A stretch of 64,000 nt of DNA from CAZCCM01 sp964616165 (GCA_964616165.1 CAZTTS010000001.1:1-64000), one strand, 5' to 3'. Numbered from the stretch's first letter, positions 10,363 through 18,411 are shown. Translations and numbers: made by a program. The notes: generated by a model from the letters alone, not told the origin.

Positions 10363-10378
10363 TTTTATAGGAGAATAT

Positions 10379-11113
10379 ATGTTTAAAAACGAAACTGCTC
10401 ACGAAGCAATTGAAAAGTTTAAAGAATATAATTTAAAAATTATTCAAAACAATAAATATTTTAAATTTGGCATTGATAGCATTGTATTAGCAAAATTTGC
10501 AGCACTAGATAGTAGCAATCATGTCATTGTTGATTTGTGCTCTGGTTCTGGAGTAGTTGGTCTTCTATATTCGAGATTAATAGATAAAAAACTTCAATCA
10601 AATTTGTCTTATAGAAGTATTAAAAAAATGTACTTTATAGAAAAACAAGCATATTTTGCAGACTTAAACCAAAGAAACATTGAATTGAACAATTTAGAAG
10701 GATATGAAGTTTTAAATTTTGATATAAAAGATGATCAAATATTAGAAATAATAAATCCTAATTCTATAGATATTATCTTAAGTAATCCTCCATACTATAT
10801 AAACACAAGCTCTATACCGTCTGAGTCAAAAGAAATGTTAGAGGCAAAATTTGAAGATGAAGACTTTTTAGATAAGTTTTTCTATCTTGCAAGCAAATTA
10901 TTAAAAGATAAAGGGGTTCTTTTTATGATAAATAAACCTGAAAGATTAGTAGATTTATTTGTTACTTCGCGAAGATATAATATTGAACCAAAAATATTGC
11001 GTAATGTTTTATCAAGTTCAAAGAAAAAACCTAGTTTAATTTTGATTAAATTTGTAAAGAACGCAAATAGTTTCCTTAAAATAGAAGATCCTTATATTAT
11101 AAATAAAGATTAA
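10379..11113 (+). CDS. tRNA1(Val) (adenine37-N6)-methyltransferase-like protein
   Basis: 244 residues from the ATG at 10379, chosen because AGGAG lies 5 nt upstream and because a promoter overlaps the upstream reading frame. It is a class I SAM-dependent methyltransferase: motif I is DLCSGSGVVGLL, and the N6-adenine catalytic motif is SNPPYY. The N-terminal sequence, with Lys-Phe-Gly-Ile-Asp-Ser before motif I, matches the TrmN6/YfiC group, which methylates A37 of a tRNA. In many Firmicutes this gene is next to rsmI, as here (rsmI follows 350 bp downstream on the same strand). The tRNA substrate is inferred from the family. Confidence 0.85.
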   Translation: MFKNETAHEAIEKFKEYNLKIIQNNKYFKFGIDSIVLAKFAALDSSNHVIVDLCSGSGVVGLLYSRLIDKKLQSNLSYRSIKKMYFIEKQAYFADLNQRNIELNNLEGYEVLNFDIKDDQILEIINPNSIDIILSNPPYYINTSSIPSESKEMLEAKFEDEDFLDKFFYLASKLLKDKGVLFMINKPERLVDLFVTSRRYNIEPKILRNVLSSSKKKPSLILIKFVKNANSFLKIEDPYIINKD

Positions 11114-11329
11114 ACTTTATTATACACTTTAAAGTTTTCACAAATAAAATTAAATATTTTATATTAAATTTATTTTTTTTAGTTTTATAAATTGCGAAAA
11201 CTAAAATTTTTTTATTTTTTATATTAATATAATAATTTTTGGTATCTTTCATTTATTTTAATAAGCTAAAACATTCTCTTAAGGACCTTTCTTAAAATCT
11301 CAAGTTTTTTATCAATATAATTGAATTTG

Positions 11330-11338
11330 TGTTATAAT
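11330..11338 (+). promoter_or_regulatory. Extended -10 promoter of rsmI
   Basis: TGTTATAAT provides the extended -10 motif. The sequence 17 nt further upstream (TATCAA) is a poor -35 element, as is common when the extended TG is present. The predicted transcript begins near 11345. Confidence 0.5.
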
Positions 11339-11368
11339 AATTAATATAAAGTAAAAATTTTTATTTTG

Positions 11369-11423
11369 AAGCAATAAAGTACCCTTCAAAAAAGTGGTAG
11401 ACATAATTCTTAAAATATTGCTT
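11369..11423 (+). promoter_or_regulatory. Folded element in the rsmI leader
   Basis: The outer arms AAGCAATA (11369-11376) and TATTGCTT (11416-11423) are perfectly complementary. An inner hairpin pairs TACC (11380-11383) with GGTA (11396-11399), extended by CTT/AAG. This gives a two-hairpin leader structure about 40 nt before the start codon. No riboswitch class was recognised. Confidence 0.35.
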
Positions 11424-11463
11424 TAATATAAGCTTTAAAAAAGTTGATGTAAGAGAGGTAAGT

Positions 11464-12285
11464 GTGATAAACAAAGACTTTGGTACACTTTATATAGTAC
11501 CAACACCTATTGGTAATCTATCTGATATCAGTAAGAGAACTTTAGAAATTTTAAGTAAAGTTGATATAATTCTTTGTGAAGATACAAGAAAAACTTTAAA
11601 GCTTCTGTCTGCCTTTAATATTAAAACCAAGCTTGTTTCTTACTATACACACAAAGAAGAAAGTGAATCTGAAAAAACTATTAGCTTACTATTGCATAAA
11701 AAGAATATTGCTTTAGTTTCAGATTCTGGTTCACCTTTAATTTCTGATCCTGGAAATATCCTTATACAAAAGTGTATTACAAATAAGGTTAACATAATTT
11801 CTGTTCCTGGTCCTACAGCTTTTGTTTCTGCTCTCGTTGCTTCAGGATTTGATTTATCTCAATTTGTATTTTATGGATTTCTAAAAGACTATAAAAAAGA
11901 ATTAAATTCAATTATGCTCTCTTCCTTTGTTTCTGCCATATACGAGTCTCCACACAGACTATTTAAAACACTTGAATTAATTAATGAATTTATGCCTGAT
12001 CGTAATTTATGTGTTGCTAAAGAAATATCTAAAATAAACGAATCATACTATAGGGGTACAGCAAATAAAATTCTTCAAATGAATATAATACCCAAAGGTG
12101 AGTTTGTAATAATAATTGATAAATCAGATAAAGATATTTATACAAGTGATTTTGATATTTCTTTACCAAAACACTTGGAATATTATGTCAACCAAGGGCT
12201 TACAAAAAAAGAGGCTCTTAAAAAAGTAGCAAGAGATTTAAATTTGCCCAAAAACGATATTTATAAGTTTTTTTCCAACGATTAA
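11464..12285 (+). CDS. rsmI: 16S rRNA (cytidine1402-2'-O)-methyltransferase
   Basis: 273 residues. The tetrapyrrole-methylase fold is shown by YIVPTPIGNLSDIS at the N-terminus, CEDTRKT, SDSGSPLISDPG, and PGPTAFVSALVASG. All are RsmI signatures, and YESPHR follows in the C-terminal half. RsmI adds the 2'-O-methyl group to C1402 in the decoding centre of 16S rRNA. The start is a GTG preceded by AGAGAGG at normal spacing. The enzyme has the usual family length. Confidence 0.95.
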   Translation: MINKDFGTLYIVPTPIGNLSDISKRTLEILSKVDIILCEDTRKTLKLLSAFNIKTKLVSYYTHKEESESEKTISLLLHKKNIALVSDSGSPLISDPGNILIQKCITNKVNIISVPGPTAFVSALVASGFDLSQFVFYGFLKDYKKELNSIMLSSFVSAIYESPHRLFKTLELINEFMPDRNLCVAKEISKINESYYRGTANKILQMNIIPKGEFVIIIDKSDKDIYTSDFDISLPKHLEYYVNQGLTKKEALKKVARDLNLPKNDIYKFFSND

Positions 12286-12497
12286 TATAAATTAAGTTAA
12301 ATTTTTTTATTATTTAAATATTTTTTATAAACTAAAAAAACATTCTCTTTCTGTAAAAATTTTTAAGTTTTTTATTAAAAATTGTTTTTTAAATATAAGA
12401 AATAATTCTTTTTTTATTTATTTTTTTTTACACTTTTAACAAAATTCTTTATCCTAAACCAAATCTTAACAGCGCTTAAACCATTAAATAAATTATT

Positions 12498-12536
12498 TTT
12501 TAAAATAAAAAAAGCTTGTAAGAATTTATTACAAGC
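12498..12536 (-). terminator. Terminator behind the walJ-like gene
   Basis: On the minus strand the stem GCTTGTAA / TTACAAGC (12529-12536 with 12514-12521, 7-nt loop) is followed by a run of seven T. It lies about 20 nt after the stop of the hydrolase gene and ends the murA-walJ transcript. Confidence 0.85.
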
Positions 12537-12555
12537 CAACTACTTAGTTGTTTTT

Positions 12556-13353
12556 TTATTTGTCTTTAATAACTAATGCTTCACTATGACCATCATGTCT
12601 TAAAACTTTAATGTTCGCTTTTTCTTTTATATCTTTGTTAAGATTTATTCTGTTTTCAAACATTTGTGAAACTATTTCAAAATTATTATTACTTCTGCTA
12701 ATATGGGCTAGAGCGATGTGTTTTAAGCCTTTATCAACTAAGTCTGCAACCAAGTTTAATGATTCTGAATTAGGCAAATGACCTTCTGAACTTACAATTC
12801 TATTTATTAATTCCAACGGATATTCTGAATATCTAATTAGTTCTTCATCATAATTTGCTTCTAACACCAGTAAGTCTGACCCAACAACATTGTCATAAAC
12901 TTCATCTGTTATTTTCCCTAAATCTGTAACCACTGTTGCTTTATTATCATTTTTATCAAAAAAAGAAAAACCCACTGGATCAATAGCATCATGCAAAACA
13001 CTAAAAGGTTTTATTTTTATATTATTATGTTTAAACTCTTCGTTTGTAAATAATTTAATATTATTTTCTTGAAAAATTTCTATCTTTGAACTTATTTGAT
13101 TAAATGTCTTTTTATTTATATATATTGGAATATTATATTTTTTATTAATTAGAGATAAAGCTCTTACATGATCAATATGCTCATGTGTTATAAAAATAGC
13201 ATCAATATTGCTAATTTTTTCTCCAATTTTTTTCAATTCTTGAACAATTTTACTATGTGCAACGCCCACATCAACTAAATATTTGTTTTCATCAATTTGT
13301 AGAAAGTATGAGTTTCCAGAACTTCCACTAAAAAGGCTAATAAACTTTATCAT
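12556..13353 (-). CDS. WalJ/YycJ-like metallo-beta-lactamase-fold hydrolase
   Basis: 265 residues. The N-terminus SLFSGSSGNSYFL is the signature of the YycJ/WalJ group of metallo-beta-lactamase-fold proteins. The metal-binding motif is THEHIDH (about residues 56-62), with a later conserved Asp in VVTDLG and His in LAHISR. The family are predicted nucleases or hydrolases linked in Bacillus to the walRK cell-wall regulon and DNA-repair coordination. Here there is no walRK. Instead its ATG overlaps the murA stop (ATGA), so it is translationally coupled to murA. The cytoplasmic location follows from the lack of a signal peptide. The substrate is unknown. Confidence 0.85.
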   Translation of the reverse strand: MIKFISLFSGSSGNSYFLQIDENKYLVDVGVAHSKIVQELKKIGEKISNIDAIFITHEHIDHVRALSLINKKYNIPIYINKKTFNQISSKIEIFQENNIKLFTNEEFKHNNIKIKPFSVLHDAIDPVGFSFFDKNDNKATVVTDLGKITDEVYDNVVGSDLLVLEANYDEELIRYSEYPLELINRIVSSEGHLPNSESLNLVADLVDKGLKHIALAHISRSNNNFEIVSQMFENRINLNKDIKEKANIKVLRHDGHSEALVIKDK

Positions 13354-14615
13354 TCTGAAGTCCTTTTAATTTTAGCACCTAGTTTTCTGAATTTTTCTTC
13401 TATTCTTTCATATCCTCTATCAATATGACTTATATTTCTTAATTCAGTTTGCCCATCTGCAATAATTCCTGCAATAAGAAGAGCTGCTCCTGCCCTTAAG
13501 TCTGTGGCTGTTACAGCTGTGCCTTTTAATTTTTTAACACCAGTAAAAATAGCTCTTTTACCTTCTACACTAATATTAGCTCCCATATTGTTTAATTCTG
13601 CAGTATAGCTAAATCTTGAATCCCATATATTTTCTTCAATTATACTAATACCTTCTGATATAGCCAGAGACACTCCCATTTGAGATTGTAAATCTGTCGG
13701 AAATCCGGGATATGGTTGCGTTTTTATATTAACTTTTTTTGGTCTTTTGTCACAAGAAACCCTAATATAATCTCCACCCAGTTCAACTTCTGCTCCCATT
13801 TCTAAAAGTTTTGCAGTCAAAGATTCCATATGTTTAGGAATACAATTTTTAATTAATATATTTCCTTGTGATGCTACTGCAGCTACCATAAAAGTTCCTG
13901 TTTCAATTTGATCTGGAACTACAGAATATGTAGCATTACCTTTTAACTCTTTCACTCCTCTAATCCTAATAGTATCTGTTCCTGCACCCATAATGTCTGC
14001 ACCCATTGTATTTAAAAAGTTTGCAACATCAACAATGTGTGGTTCTTTTGCAGCATTTTCTATCACTGTTACTCCATTTGCAAGAGTTGCTGCTAACATT
14101 ATATTTATAGTTGCACCAACTGAAACTATATCTAAATATATTGAATTTCCTTCTAGTTCTCCGTTGTGTGTTCTAGCTGAAACTATATCCTTATTAATAT
14201 CTACCCTAGCACCTAAGGCCTCAAATCCTTTAATGTGTTGATCTATAGGTCTTTCTCCAATATTACAACCACCTGGTAAACCAATAGTTGCTTTTTTTTG
14301 TCTTCCTAAAAGCGCTCCAATTAAGTAATATGATGCTCTAAACTTTTTAACTTTATCAGAAAAAGCAGCACTGGTTTTAATTTTAGTAGCATCTATTTCT
14401 ACACTATTTTCATCAATCCAAGTTACCTTCACTCCAAGTTCTTTTAATATTTCACAAAATAATTTAACATCAATTATATTTGGTAAATTTTCAATTCTGC
14501 TAACTCCATTTACTAATAATGTAGCCGGTATTATTGCTACTGCAGCATTCTTTGCTCCACTTATTGTTACTTCACCTTCTAGCTTGGTATTACCTTCAAT
14601 TATAAACTTTTCCAA
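13350..14615 (-). CDS. murA: UDP-N-acetylglucosamine 1-carboxyvinyltransferase
   Basis: 421 residues from a TTG at 14615. This start is preferred because AAAGGGG sits 6 nt upstream and because family members begin at this point (L/M-E-K-F). An upstream ATG at 14672 lies in a leader inverted repeat and has no ribosome binding site. MurA makes UDP-GlcNAc-enolpyruvate, the first committed step of peptidoglycan synthesis. The catalytic Cys loop PGGCNIGERPID is present (Cys about residue 117, fosfomycin-sensitive form), as are SGAKNAA with the substrate-binding Lys near the N-terminus and FPTDLQSQ with the catalytic Asp. It is upstream of and overlaps the WalJ-like gene. Confidence 0.95.
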   Translation of the reverse strand: MEKFIIEGNTKLEGEVTISGAKNAAVAIIPATLLVNGVSRIENLPNIIDVKLFCEILKELGVKVTWIDENSVEIDATKIKTSAAFSDKVKKFRASYYLIGALLGRQKKATIGLPGGCNIGERPIDQHIKGFEALGARVDINKDIVSARTHNGELEGNSIYLDIVSVGATINIMLAATLANGVTVIENAAKEPHIVDVANFLNTMGADIMGAGTDTIRIRGVKELKGNATYSVVPDQIETGTFMVAAVASQGNILIKNCIPKHMESLTAKLLEMGAEVELGGDYIRVSCDKRPKKVNIKTQPYPGFPTDLQSQMGVSLAISEGISIIEENIWDSRFSYTAELNNMGANISVEGKRAIFTGVKKLKGTAVTATDLRAGAALLIAGIIADGQTELRNISHIDRGYERIEEKFRKLGAKIKRTSE

Positions 14616-14643
14616 TTTACACCCCTTTAATAAGTATATAAAA

Positions 14644-14707
14644 AATATACTACATTTCAATTCACTTTTCAAGTTAAAAAAACTTTGTAAGCTAAATGTA
14701 GTATATT
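14644..14707 (-). promoter_or_regulatory. Terminator-like inverted repeat in the murA leader
   Basis: A perfect 14-bp inverted repeat (AATATACTACATTT at 14644-14657 and its complement at 14694-14707) brackets a smaller AAGTT/AACTT hairpin. Read on the minus strand, the long stem is followed by six T residues, about 30 nt before the murA start. It could act as an attenuator or a leaky terminator that tunes murA, or end an upstream transcript. Confidence 0.55.
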
Positions 14708-14730
14708 CTTATAATTTGTTATATTAAACA

Positions 14731-14762
14731 AAAAAATAAATCACCTTACATTATAGTGATTT
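14731..14762 (-). terminator. Terminator overlapping the stop of the YraN-like gene
   Basis: On the minus strand AAATCAC / GTGATTT (14756-14762 with 14738-14744) forms a stem followed by ATTTTTTTG. The first arm includes bases of the stop codon of the 14761-15111 gene. Confidence 0.65.
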
Positions 14763-15111
14763 AACAAATAATTTTCATTGAATATCTCAAGCTTGCTTTC
14801 TTCTTATCAATGGATATTTCAGCAAGGTCTACTCTTACTTCTTCATCCAGTAAACCATGTTTCGATAAAAACCATTTCATCGTTCGAACAATTTTTCTTT
14901 TTCTTAAGTATTCTTCTTTTTCTTCTTTAAAAAGAAATTCTTTATATTTAGTAATACGTATTGGTATGAAGACGATTTCATTTGTTTTAACGTCTCTAAA
15001 AATAAGTTCAACTATGGATTCATCTGTAGCAAAATCTTCAGCTAATATTTGATACTCGCGATTAGAGAGAAATTTTTTAGTAAAAGATTTTGCAACACTT
15101 TTTATCGGCAT
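14761..15111 (-). CDS. Small protein resembling a degenerate YraN/UPF0102 family member
   Basis: 116 residues, basic and without signal peptide. The overall layout follows YraN: an N-terminal region with Y-Q-I-L-A-E-D-F, a central strand pair, a helix R-K-I-V-R-T-M-K-W-F-L, then L-L-D-E-E-V-R-V-D. YraN homologues carry G-E-I-D and E-V-K catalytic positions of a PD-(D/E)XK nuclease fold. Here the equivalent positions read S-I-V-E and I-P-I-R, so nuclease activity would be lost. It has a strong ribosome binding site (AAGGAGGG) and a near-consensus promoter of its own. The family assignment is my inference from pattern alone. Confidence 0.55.
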   Translation of the reverse strand: MPIKSVAKSFTKKFLSNREYQILAEDFATDESIVELIFRDVKTNEIVFIPIRITKYKEFLFKEEKEEYLRKRKIVRTMKWFLSKHGLLDEEVRVDLAEISIDKKKASLRYSMKIIC

Positions 15112-15137
15112 TGCTTGGCCCTCCTTTCGTTTTTCTT

Positions 15138-15166
15138 AATATAACACAATAATCGAATTATGTCAA
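15138..15166 (-). promoter_or_regulatory. Near-consensus promoter of the YraN-like gene
   Basis: On the minus strand TTGACA (complement of 15161-15166), a 17-nt spacer and TATATT (complement of 15138-15143), with a TG one base before the -10. The transcript would start about 20 nt before the ribosome binding site. Confidence 0.8.
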
Positions 15167-15182
15167 CCTTAATTGTTATTCT

Positions 15183-15197
15183 TCGCTTGTTTAGCGA
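15183..15197 (-). terminator. Possible terminator behind the tRNA-Ser pair
   Basis: A TCGCT / AGCGA hairpin with a 5-nt loop lies downstream of the two tRNA genes. The sequence after it on the minus strand (AGAATAAC) is not a clean T run, so this is a weak call. Confidence 0.3.
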
Positions 15198-15261
15198 GTC
15201 TTTATTAAAATTTTTTATGGAAATAAATAAGATCTATAATAGATTTAGAATATAAGATTTT

Positions 15262-15355
15262 TGGCGGAGAGTGAGGGATTTGAACCCTCGCGGCATCTAC
15301 AAGACACCCTACAGGTTTAGCAAACCCGCCCCTTCAGCCTCTTGGGTAACTCTCC
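15262..15355 (-). tRNA. tRNA-Ser (anticodon GCT)
   Basis: A 94-nt gene read on the minus strand. The acceptor stem GGAGAGT / ACTCTCC pairs, the discriminator G is followed by an encoded CCA, the T arm is GAGGGTTCAAATCCCTC, and the anticodon arm GGTTTGCTAAACC gives anticodon GCT. A long variable arm between anticodon and T arms is typical of serine tRNAs. It reads AGC/AGT codons. It lies 5 nt from a second tRNA-Ser. Confidence 0.95.
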
Positions 15356-15360
15356 AGTTT

Positions 15361-15448
15361 TGGCGGAGAGGGTGGGATTCGAACCCACGACAGCTTTCAC
15401 TGTTCCAATTTTCAAGACTGGTGCCTTCAACCACTCGACCACCTCTCC
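15361..15448 (-). tRNA. tRNA-Ser (anticodon TGA)
   Basis: An 88-nt gene on the minus strand. The acceptor stem GGAGAGG / CCTCTCC is perfect, CCA is encoded, the T arm is GTGGGTTCGAATCCCAC, and the anticodon loop CTTGAAA gives TGA. The long variable arm supports serine. It is transcribed before, and probably together with, tRNA-Ser(GCT). Confidence 0.95.
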
Positions 15449-16183
15449 AGGTTTCAATACAAATATTTTAGCAATTAAGAAGCCTTTTGTCAAATTTATA
15501 CTATATTTAAACAGCTATCAAAACTCTATTTATTAATTAATATTCATTACTTAAAAGACTTTTTATAAAAGTGTCTCAAAAGATCTTCTTTTCTGTTCTA
15601 ACACAAAAACTTTTGGTTGTTTTAGTATTTAGCTTTTTTTATCATGTCTTTAAGAGCATATTTCCCTAGCTTCTTTTAAATATTAAGTATATATTTTTCT
15701 TTATCTTTTTATTTATAACTTTTAAGCTTTTTTGCTATATTTTTCATCTTTCGGTGTTTTTGAAGGTATTTAGATTTCTCAAAAACAGGTTTTTCTTAAA
15801 GTTTAATGTTCAAAACTTTTTTATGCTTTTTGAAACACTTTTTAATAATCTCAAATCTTCTTCTTATTTTCAAAAACTCTCTTTTCTTAACTCAAATTTT
15901 TAATAGTTCTACAACCCTTAATAACAGAGCCTTTTCCTCTTTCCTTAGTTTTTTTCTAATTTTACTCTTTCCCTTCCACTTTAGACATATTTTTTAATTC
16001 CTGCCGTATTTTCCTTTTTCGTTCAATCTTATTAAACACTTACAAATACAGCACCACAGAGTTTTAAAATATTTGAGTCTTTTTCAAAAATTTTTACGCC
16101 TCTTTTTTCATCAAGTTTTCTCTATTAGTAAACAAATGATTTTTATTATTATTAAAAACAGTTATTTAAATATAATTACAATT
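15449..16183. other. 735-bp gene-free pyrimidine-rich stretch
   Basis: No gene with start, ribosome binding site and recognisable product is seen on either strand. The plus strand is strongly T- and C-rich over its whole length, in keeping with the replication-strand bias on this side of oriC. The minus strand is correspondingly purine-rich. It must contain the promoter for the tRNA genes. No known structured RNA was recognised. Confidence 0.5.
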
Positions 16184-16219
16184 TTAAAAAAAGCCAGAGG
16201 TCTTATTTCCTCTAGCTTT
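16184..16219 (-). terminator. Terminator of the parA-parB transcript
   Basis: On the minus strand an 11-bp stem (AAAGCTAGAGG with CCTCTGGCTTT, one G-T wobble, 8-nt loop) is followed by TTTTTTT. It lies about 65 nt after the parB stop. Confidence 0.88.
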
Positions 16220-16283
16220 ACTTTATATTTATAGCTAATTTATACATATATTTTTGATTTGCAAAATTTTTATTTTTCTGTTT

Positions 16284-17141
16284 TTATTTTAATAAATCGA
16301 TAATTCTTTCGAGATCGTCATTTGAAGTATAATGAATAATAATTTTGCCTTTATCTGTTTTTCCTGCTTGAATTTGTACTTTAGTGCCAAAGTATTCTGA
16401 AAAACGATTTTCTAAAGCCTTGTATTCTCGAAGTTCCTCAATTTGTTTTGCAGGTTTCTCTTTTTTCCCTCTAACTTTTAACCTGTTTTTTGCTTCTTTT
16501 GCTGTTAAGCCATCTTCTATTATATATAAAGCCAATTCATGTTGGATATCTTTTCCTTTTTGTTCTAATATTATTTTTGCTGTAGATTCTGCTAATTTGC
16601 CTTCTTCAAGAAACTTTATAACTCTATCATCTAAATTTAATAATTCAATATTTTCTTTTATTCTTGTAGAATTTAATCCAAGTGCTCTTGCTAAGTCAGC
16701 ACTTGTTAAGTCGTGACTTTCAATTAAAGATTTAAAACCTTTAGCTCTTTCTATTGGGTTAAGATTTTCTCTTTGCATATTTTCTATTAAAGAAATTTTA
16801 GCATTATCTCTATCATTATCCTCTTTAATAATAACTGGTATTTCTTTTAGGCCAGCTATTATAGCAGCTCTCCATCTTCTTTCTCCGGCAACTATTTCAA
16901 AAAAATGTTCTTTTTTTGTTACAATAATTGGCTGTAATACACCATATCGCTTAATAGATTCTGCTAATTCGTTTAGTTTAACTTCATCAAATGTTTTTCT
17001 TGCTTGAGTTTTGTTTGGTTCTATTTCTGTTAACTTTAAAGTTTTTACCAAAGCTTTTTCATTATCATGGTCATATTCTTCCATTTCATTATCAGAAAAT
17101 AATGCTCCTATTCCTCTTCCTAGTCCCGTTTTTTTAGACAT
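16284..17141 (-). CDS. parB: Chromosome-partitioning protein ParB (Spo0J)
   Basis: 285 residues. The N-terminal ParB/sulfiredoxin-like CTPase domain carries GERRWRAAIIAGLKEIPVII and the conserved LIENMQRENLNPIERA. A helix-turn-helix region (TSADLARALGLNSTRIKENI) and a C-terminal dimerisation domain follow. ParB loads on parS sites as a CTP-dependent clamp and works with ParA in origin segregation. The ribosome binding site AAAGGA precedes the ATG. It is separated from parA by one copy of the 90-bp repeat. I found no parS-like sequence in the window. Confidence 0.95.
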   Translation of the reverse strand: MSKKTGLGRGIGALFSDNEMEEYDHDNEKALVKTLKLTEIEPNKTQARKTFDEVKLNELAESIKRYGVLQPIIVTKKEHFFEIVAGERRWRAAIIAGLKEIPVIIKEDNDRDNAKISLIENMQRENLNPIERAKGFKSLIESHDLTSADLARALGLNSTRIKENIELLNLDDRVIKFLEEGKLAESTAKIILEQKGKDIQHELALYIIEDGLTAKEAKNRLKVRGKKEKPAKQIEELREYKALENRFSEYFGTKVQIQAGKTDKGKIIIHYTSNDDLERIIDLLK

Positions 17142-17164
17142 TTTTTATTCCTTTCTACAAAAAC

Positions 17165-17254
17165 TTACATTTGTAAATGGACAATTGTCCACGCTATACT
17201 CTTACATATTATTAAGCTATATCGGTTTTTGTATCTTATTCCCAAAAGTTATCT
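17165..17254 (-). repeat. 90-bp intergenic repeat, copy 1 (parA-parB)
   Basis: One of three equal-length copies. It begins with the adjoining palindromes TTACATTTGTAA and TGGACAATTGTCCA, has a variable middle, and ends in ATTCCCAAAAGTTATCT (plus-strand reading). It fills the gap between the parA stop (directly abutting) and the parB ribosome binding site. Confidence 0.9.
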
Positions 17255-18154
17255 TTACTTTTTTCTAGTATATCTTTTAACCTTTTTTACTTCTGTTGTT
17301 TTTTTATCTTCTTTGTTTATTGCTTTTGCATTTATAATTTCTTTGTCTTTTGGTTTTTCTGCTTTTTTTACTTCTGTTGTTTTCTTCTCATGCAAAGAAA
17401 GGATTTTTAATATTTCTTTTGCTAAATTTAAATATGCTTCTGCTCCTTTTGATTTATCATCATACTCTATAATAGACATACCATAGCTTGGCGCTTCACT
17501 CAACCTAACATTTCTAGGAATAACAGTTTTAAACACATGGTTTTTAAAAAACTTTCTAACTTCACGAACAACTTCATTTGATAAATTCGTTCTAGCGTCA
17601 TACATAGTTAATATCGCTCCTAAAACTACTATTTCTTTATTTAAATGTTTCTTTACTAATTTCACTGTATTTAATAATTGTGTTAAGCCTTCTAAAGCAT
17701 AATATTCACATTGAACAGGAACTAAAATATAGTTTGATGCAGTTAATGCATTAATTGTTAGTAAGCCCAAAGATGGTGGACAATCAATTAAAACATAATC
17801 ATAATTATTTTTTACAACATCCAACTTTTCTTTTAATCTTTTTTCTCTTGAAAACATTGATACCAATTCAACTTCTGCGCCAGCCAAATCAATATTACAA
17901 GGACAAATGTCTAAGTTTTTAATTTTTGTTTTTAAGATGCATTCCTCAGCTGAAACATCATTAATTAACATATCATATAAAGATTTTTCTAGTTTTTTAC
18001 TAACTCCTAACCCACTTGTTGCATTTCCCTGTGGATCAGCATCAATAAGCAAAACTTTCTTGCCTTTTTTAGCAAATATTGATGATAAGTTTACTGTTGT
18101 AGTTGTTTTACCAACTCCCCCTTTTTGATTAGCTATTGAAATTACTTTGCTCAA
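17255..18154 (-). CDS. parA: Chromosome-partitioning ATPase ParA (Soj)
   Basis: 299 residues. The deviant Walker A is KGGVGKTTTTVNLSS (residues 10-24), Walker A' is LIDADPQGN, and Walker B is VLIDCPPSLGLLT. It acts with ParB on the nucleoid to segregate origins. Family members usually end near residue 255. Here a Lys-rich tail of about 45 residues follows, containing the sequence K-K-T-T-E-V-K-K twice, which may add non-specific DNA binding. The start is TTG with AGAGGAAG upstream. A consensus promoter lies at 18180-18208, so parA starts its own transcript. Confidence 0.95.
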   Translation of the reverse strand: MSKVISIANQKGGVGKTTTTVNLSSIFAKKGKKVLLIDADPQGNATSGLGVSKKLEKSLYDMLINDVSAEECILKTKIKNLDICPCNIDLAGAEVELVSMFSREKRLKEKLDVVKNNYDYVLIDCPPSLGLLTINALTASNYILVPVQCEYYALEGLTQLLNTVKLVKKHLNKEIVVLGAILTMYDARTNLSNEVVREVRKFFKNHVFKTVIPRNVRLSEAPSYGMSIIEYDDKSKGAEAYLNLAKEILKILSLHEKKTTEVKKAEKPKDKEIINAKAINKEDKKTTEVKKVKRYTRKK

Positions 18155-18179
18155 AACTTCCTCTCTTTCTGTATTGTAT

Positions 18180-18208
18180 ATAATATATTTTTTTTATATA
18201 TTAGTCAA
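18180..18208 (-). promoter_or_regulatory. parA promoter
   Basis: TTGACT (complement of 18203-18208), a 17-nt spacer and TATTAT (complement of 18180-18185). These are the same hexamers and spacing as the dnaA promoter and the ABC-F promoter in this window. Confidence 0.8.
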
Positions 18209-18240
18209 ATTATTTTTTATCAATTTAATTCCTTTATAAT

Positions 18241-18268
18241 AAAAAAATAACTCGTTTTTTAACGAGTT
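18241..18268 (-). terminator. Terminator behind rsmG
   Basis: The stem AACTCGTT / AACGAGTT (18249-18256 and 18261-18268) with a 4-nt loop is followed on the minus strand by ATTTTTTTATT. It also has a T-rich side on the plus strand, but no plus-strand gene needs it. It ends the mnmE-mnmG-rsmG transcript before the parA promoter. Confidence 0.85.
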
Positions 18269-18279
18269 TTCTTTTAAAA

Positions 18280-18369
18280 TTACATTTGTAAATGGACAAT
18301 TGTCCACGCTATACTCTTACATATTAATAAGCTACATCGATTTTCGTTTCTTATTCCCAAAAGTTATCT
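18280..18369 (-). repeat. 90-bp intergenic repeat, copy 2 (rsmG 3' side)
   Basis: Same orientation and exact length as copies 1 and 3. It sits between the rsmG stop (42 nt away) and the rsmG terminator, so it is part of the 3' untranslated RNA. Confidence 0.9.
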
Positions 18370-18411
18370 CTTATTGTTACAAGAAAGCTTGGCTTTATCC
18401 ACCTTTTTTAT

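Larger units (their letters stand above)
9995..10378. other. 384-bp divergent intergenic region
   Basis: This region lies between the divergent radC and trmN6-like genes. It holds the AT-rich tandem repeat at 10118-10164 and, at its right end, a near-consensus plus-strand promoter (10335-10362). An open frame runs back from the methyltransferase to a TTG at 10319, but the promoter and ribosome binding site show that this extension is not translated. Confidence 0.6.
11114..11463 (+). other. 350-bp gene-free stretch with rsmI promoter and leader
   Basis: It holds no gene. At 11330-11338 there is an extended -10 element (TG, one base, TATAAT) with only a weak -35 element. The roughly 120-nt leader that follows contains a foldable element at 11369-11423. 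The rest is AT-rich sequence with no clear terminator for the upstream gene. Confidence 0.55.

Noticed and set aside
10319..10378. N-terminal extension of the trmN6-like protein from a TTG at 10319
   Set aside because: A promoter (10335-10362) and a properly spaced AGGAG point to the ATG at 10379.
15271..15536. Plus-strand reading frames across the tRNA-Ser genes
   Set aside because: They run through the complement of two well-folded tRNA genes and have no ribosome binding site.
15449..16183. A structured RNA gene in the long gap before parB
   Set aside because: The sequence is pyrimidine-rich, with no strong long-range pairing or known RNA signature that I could find.
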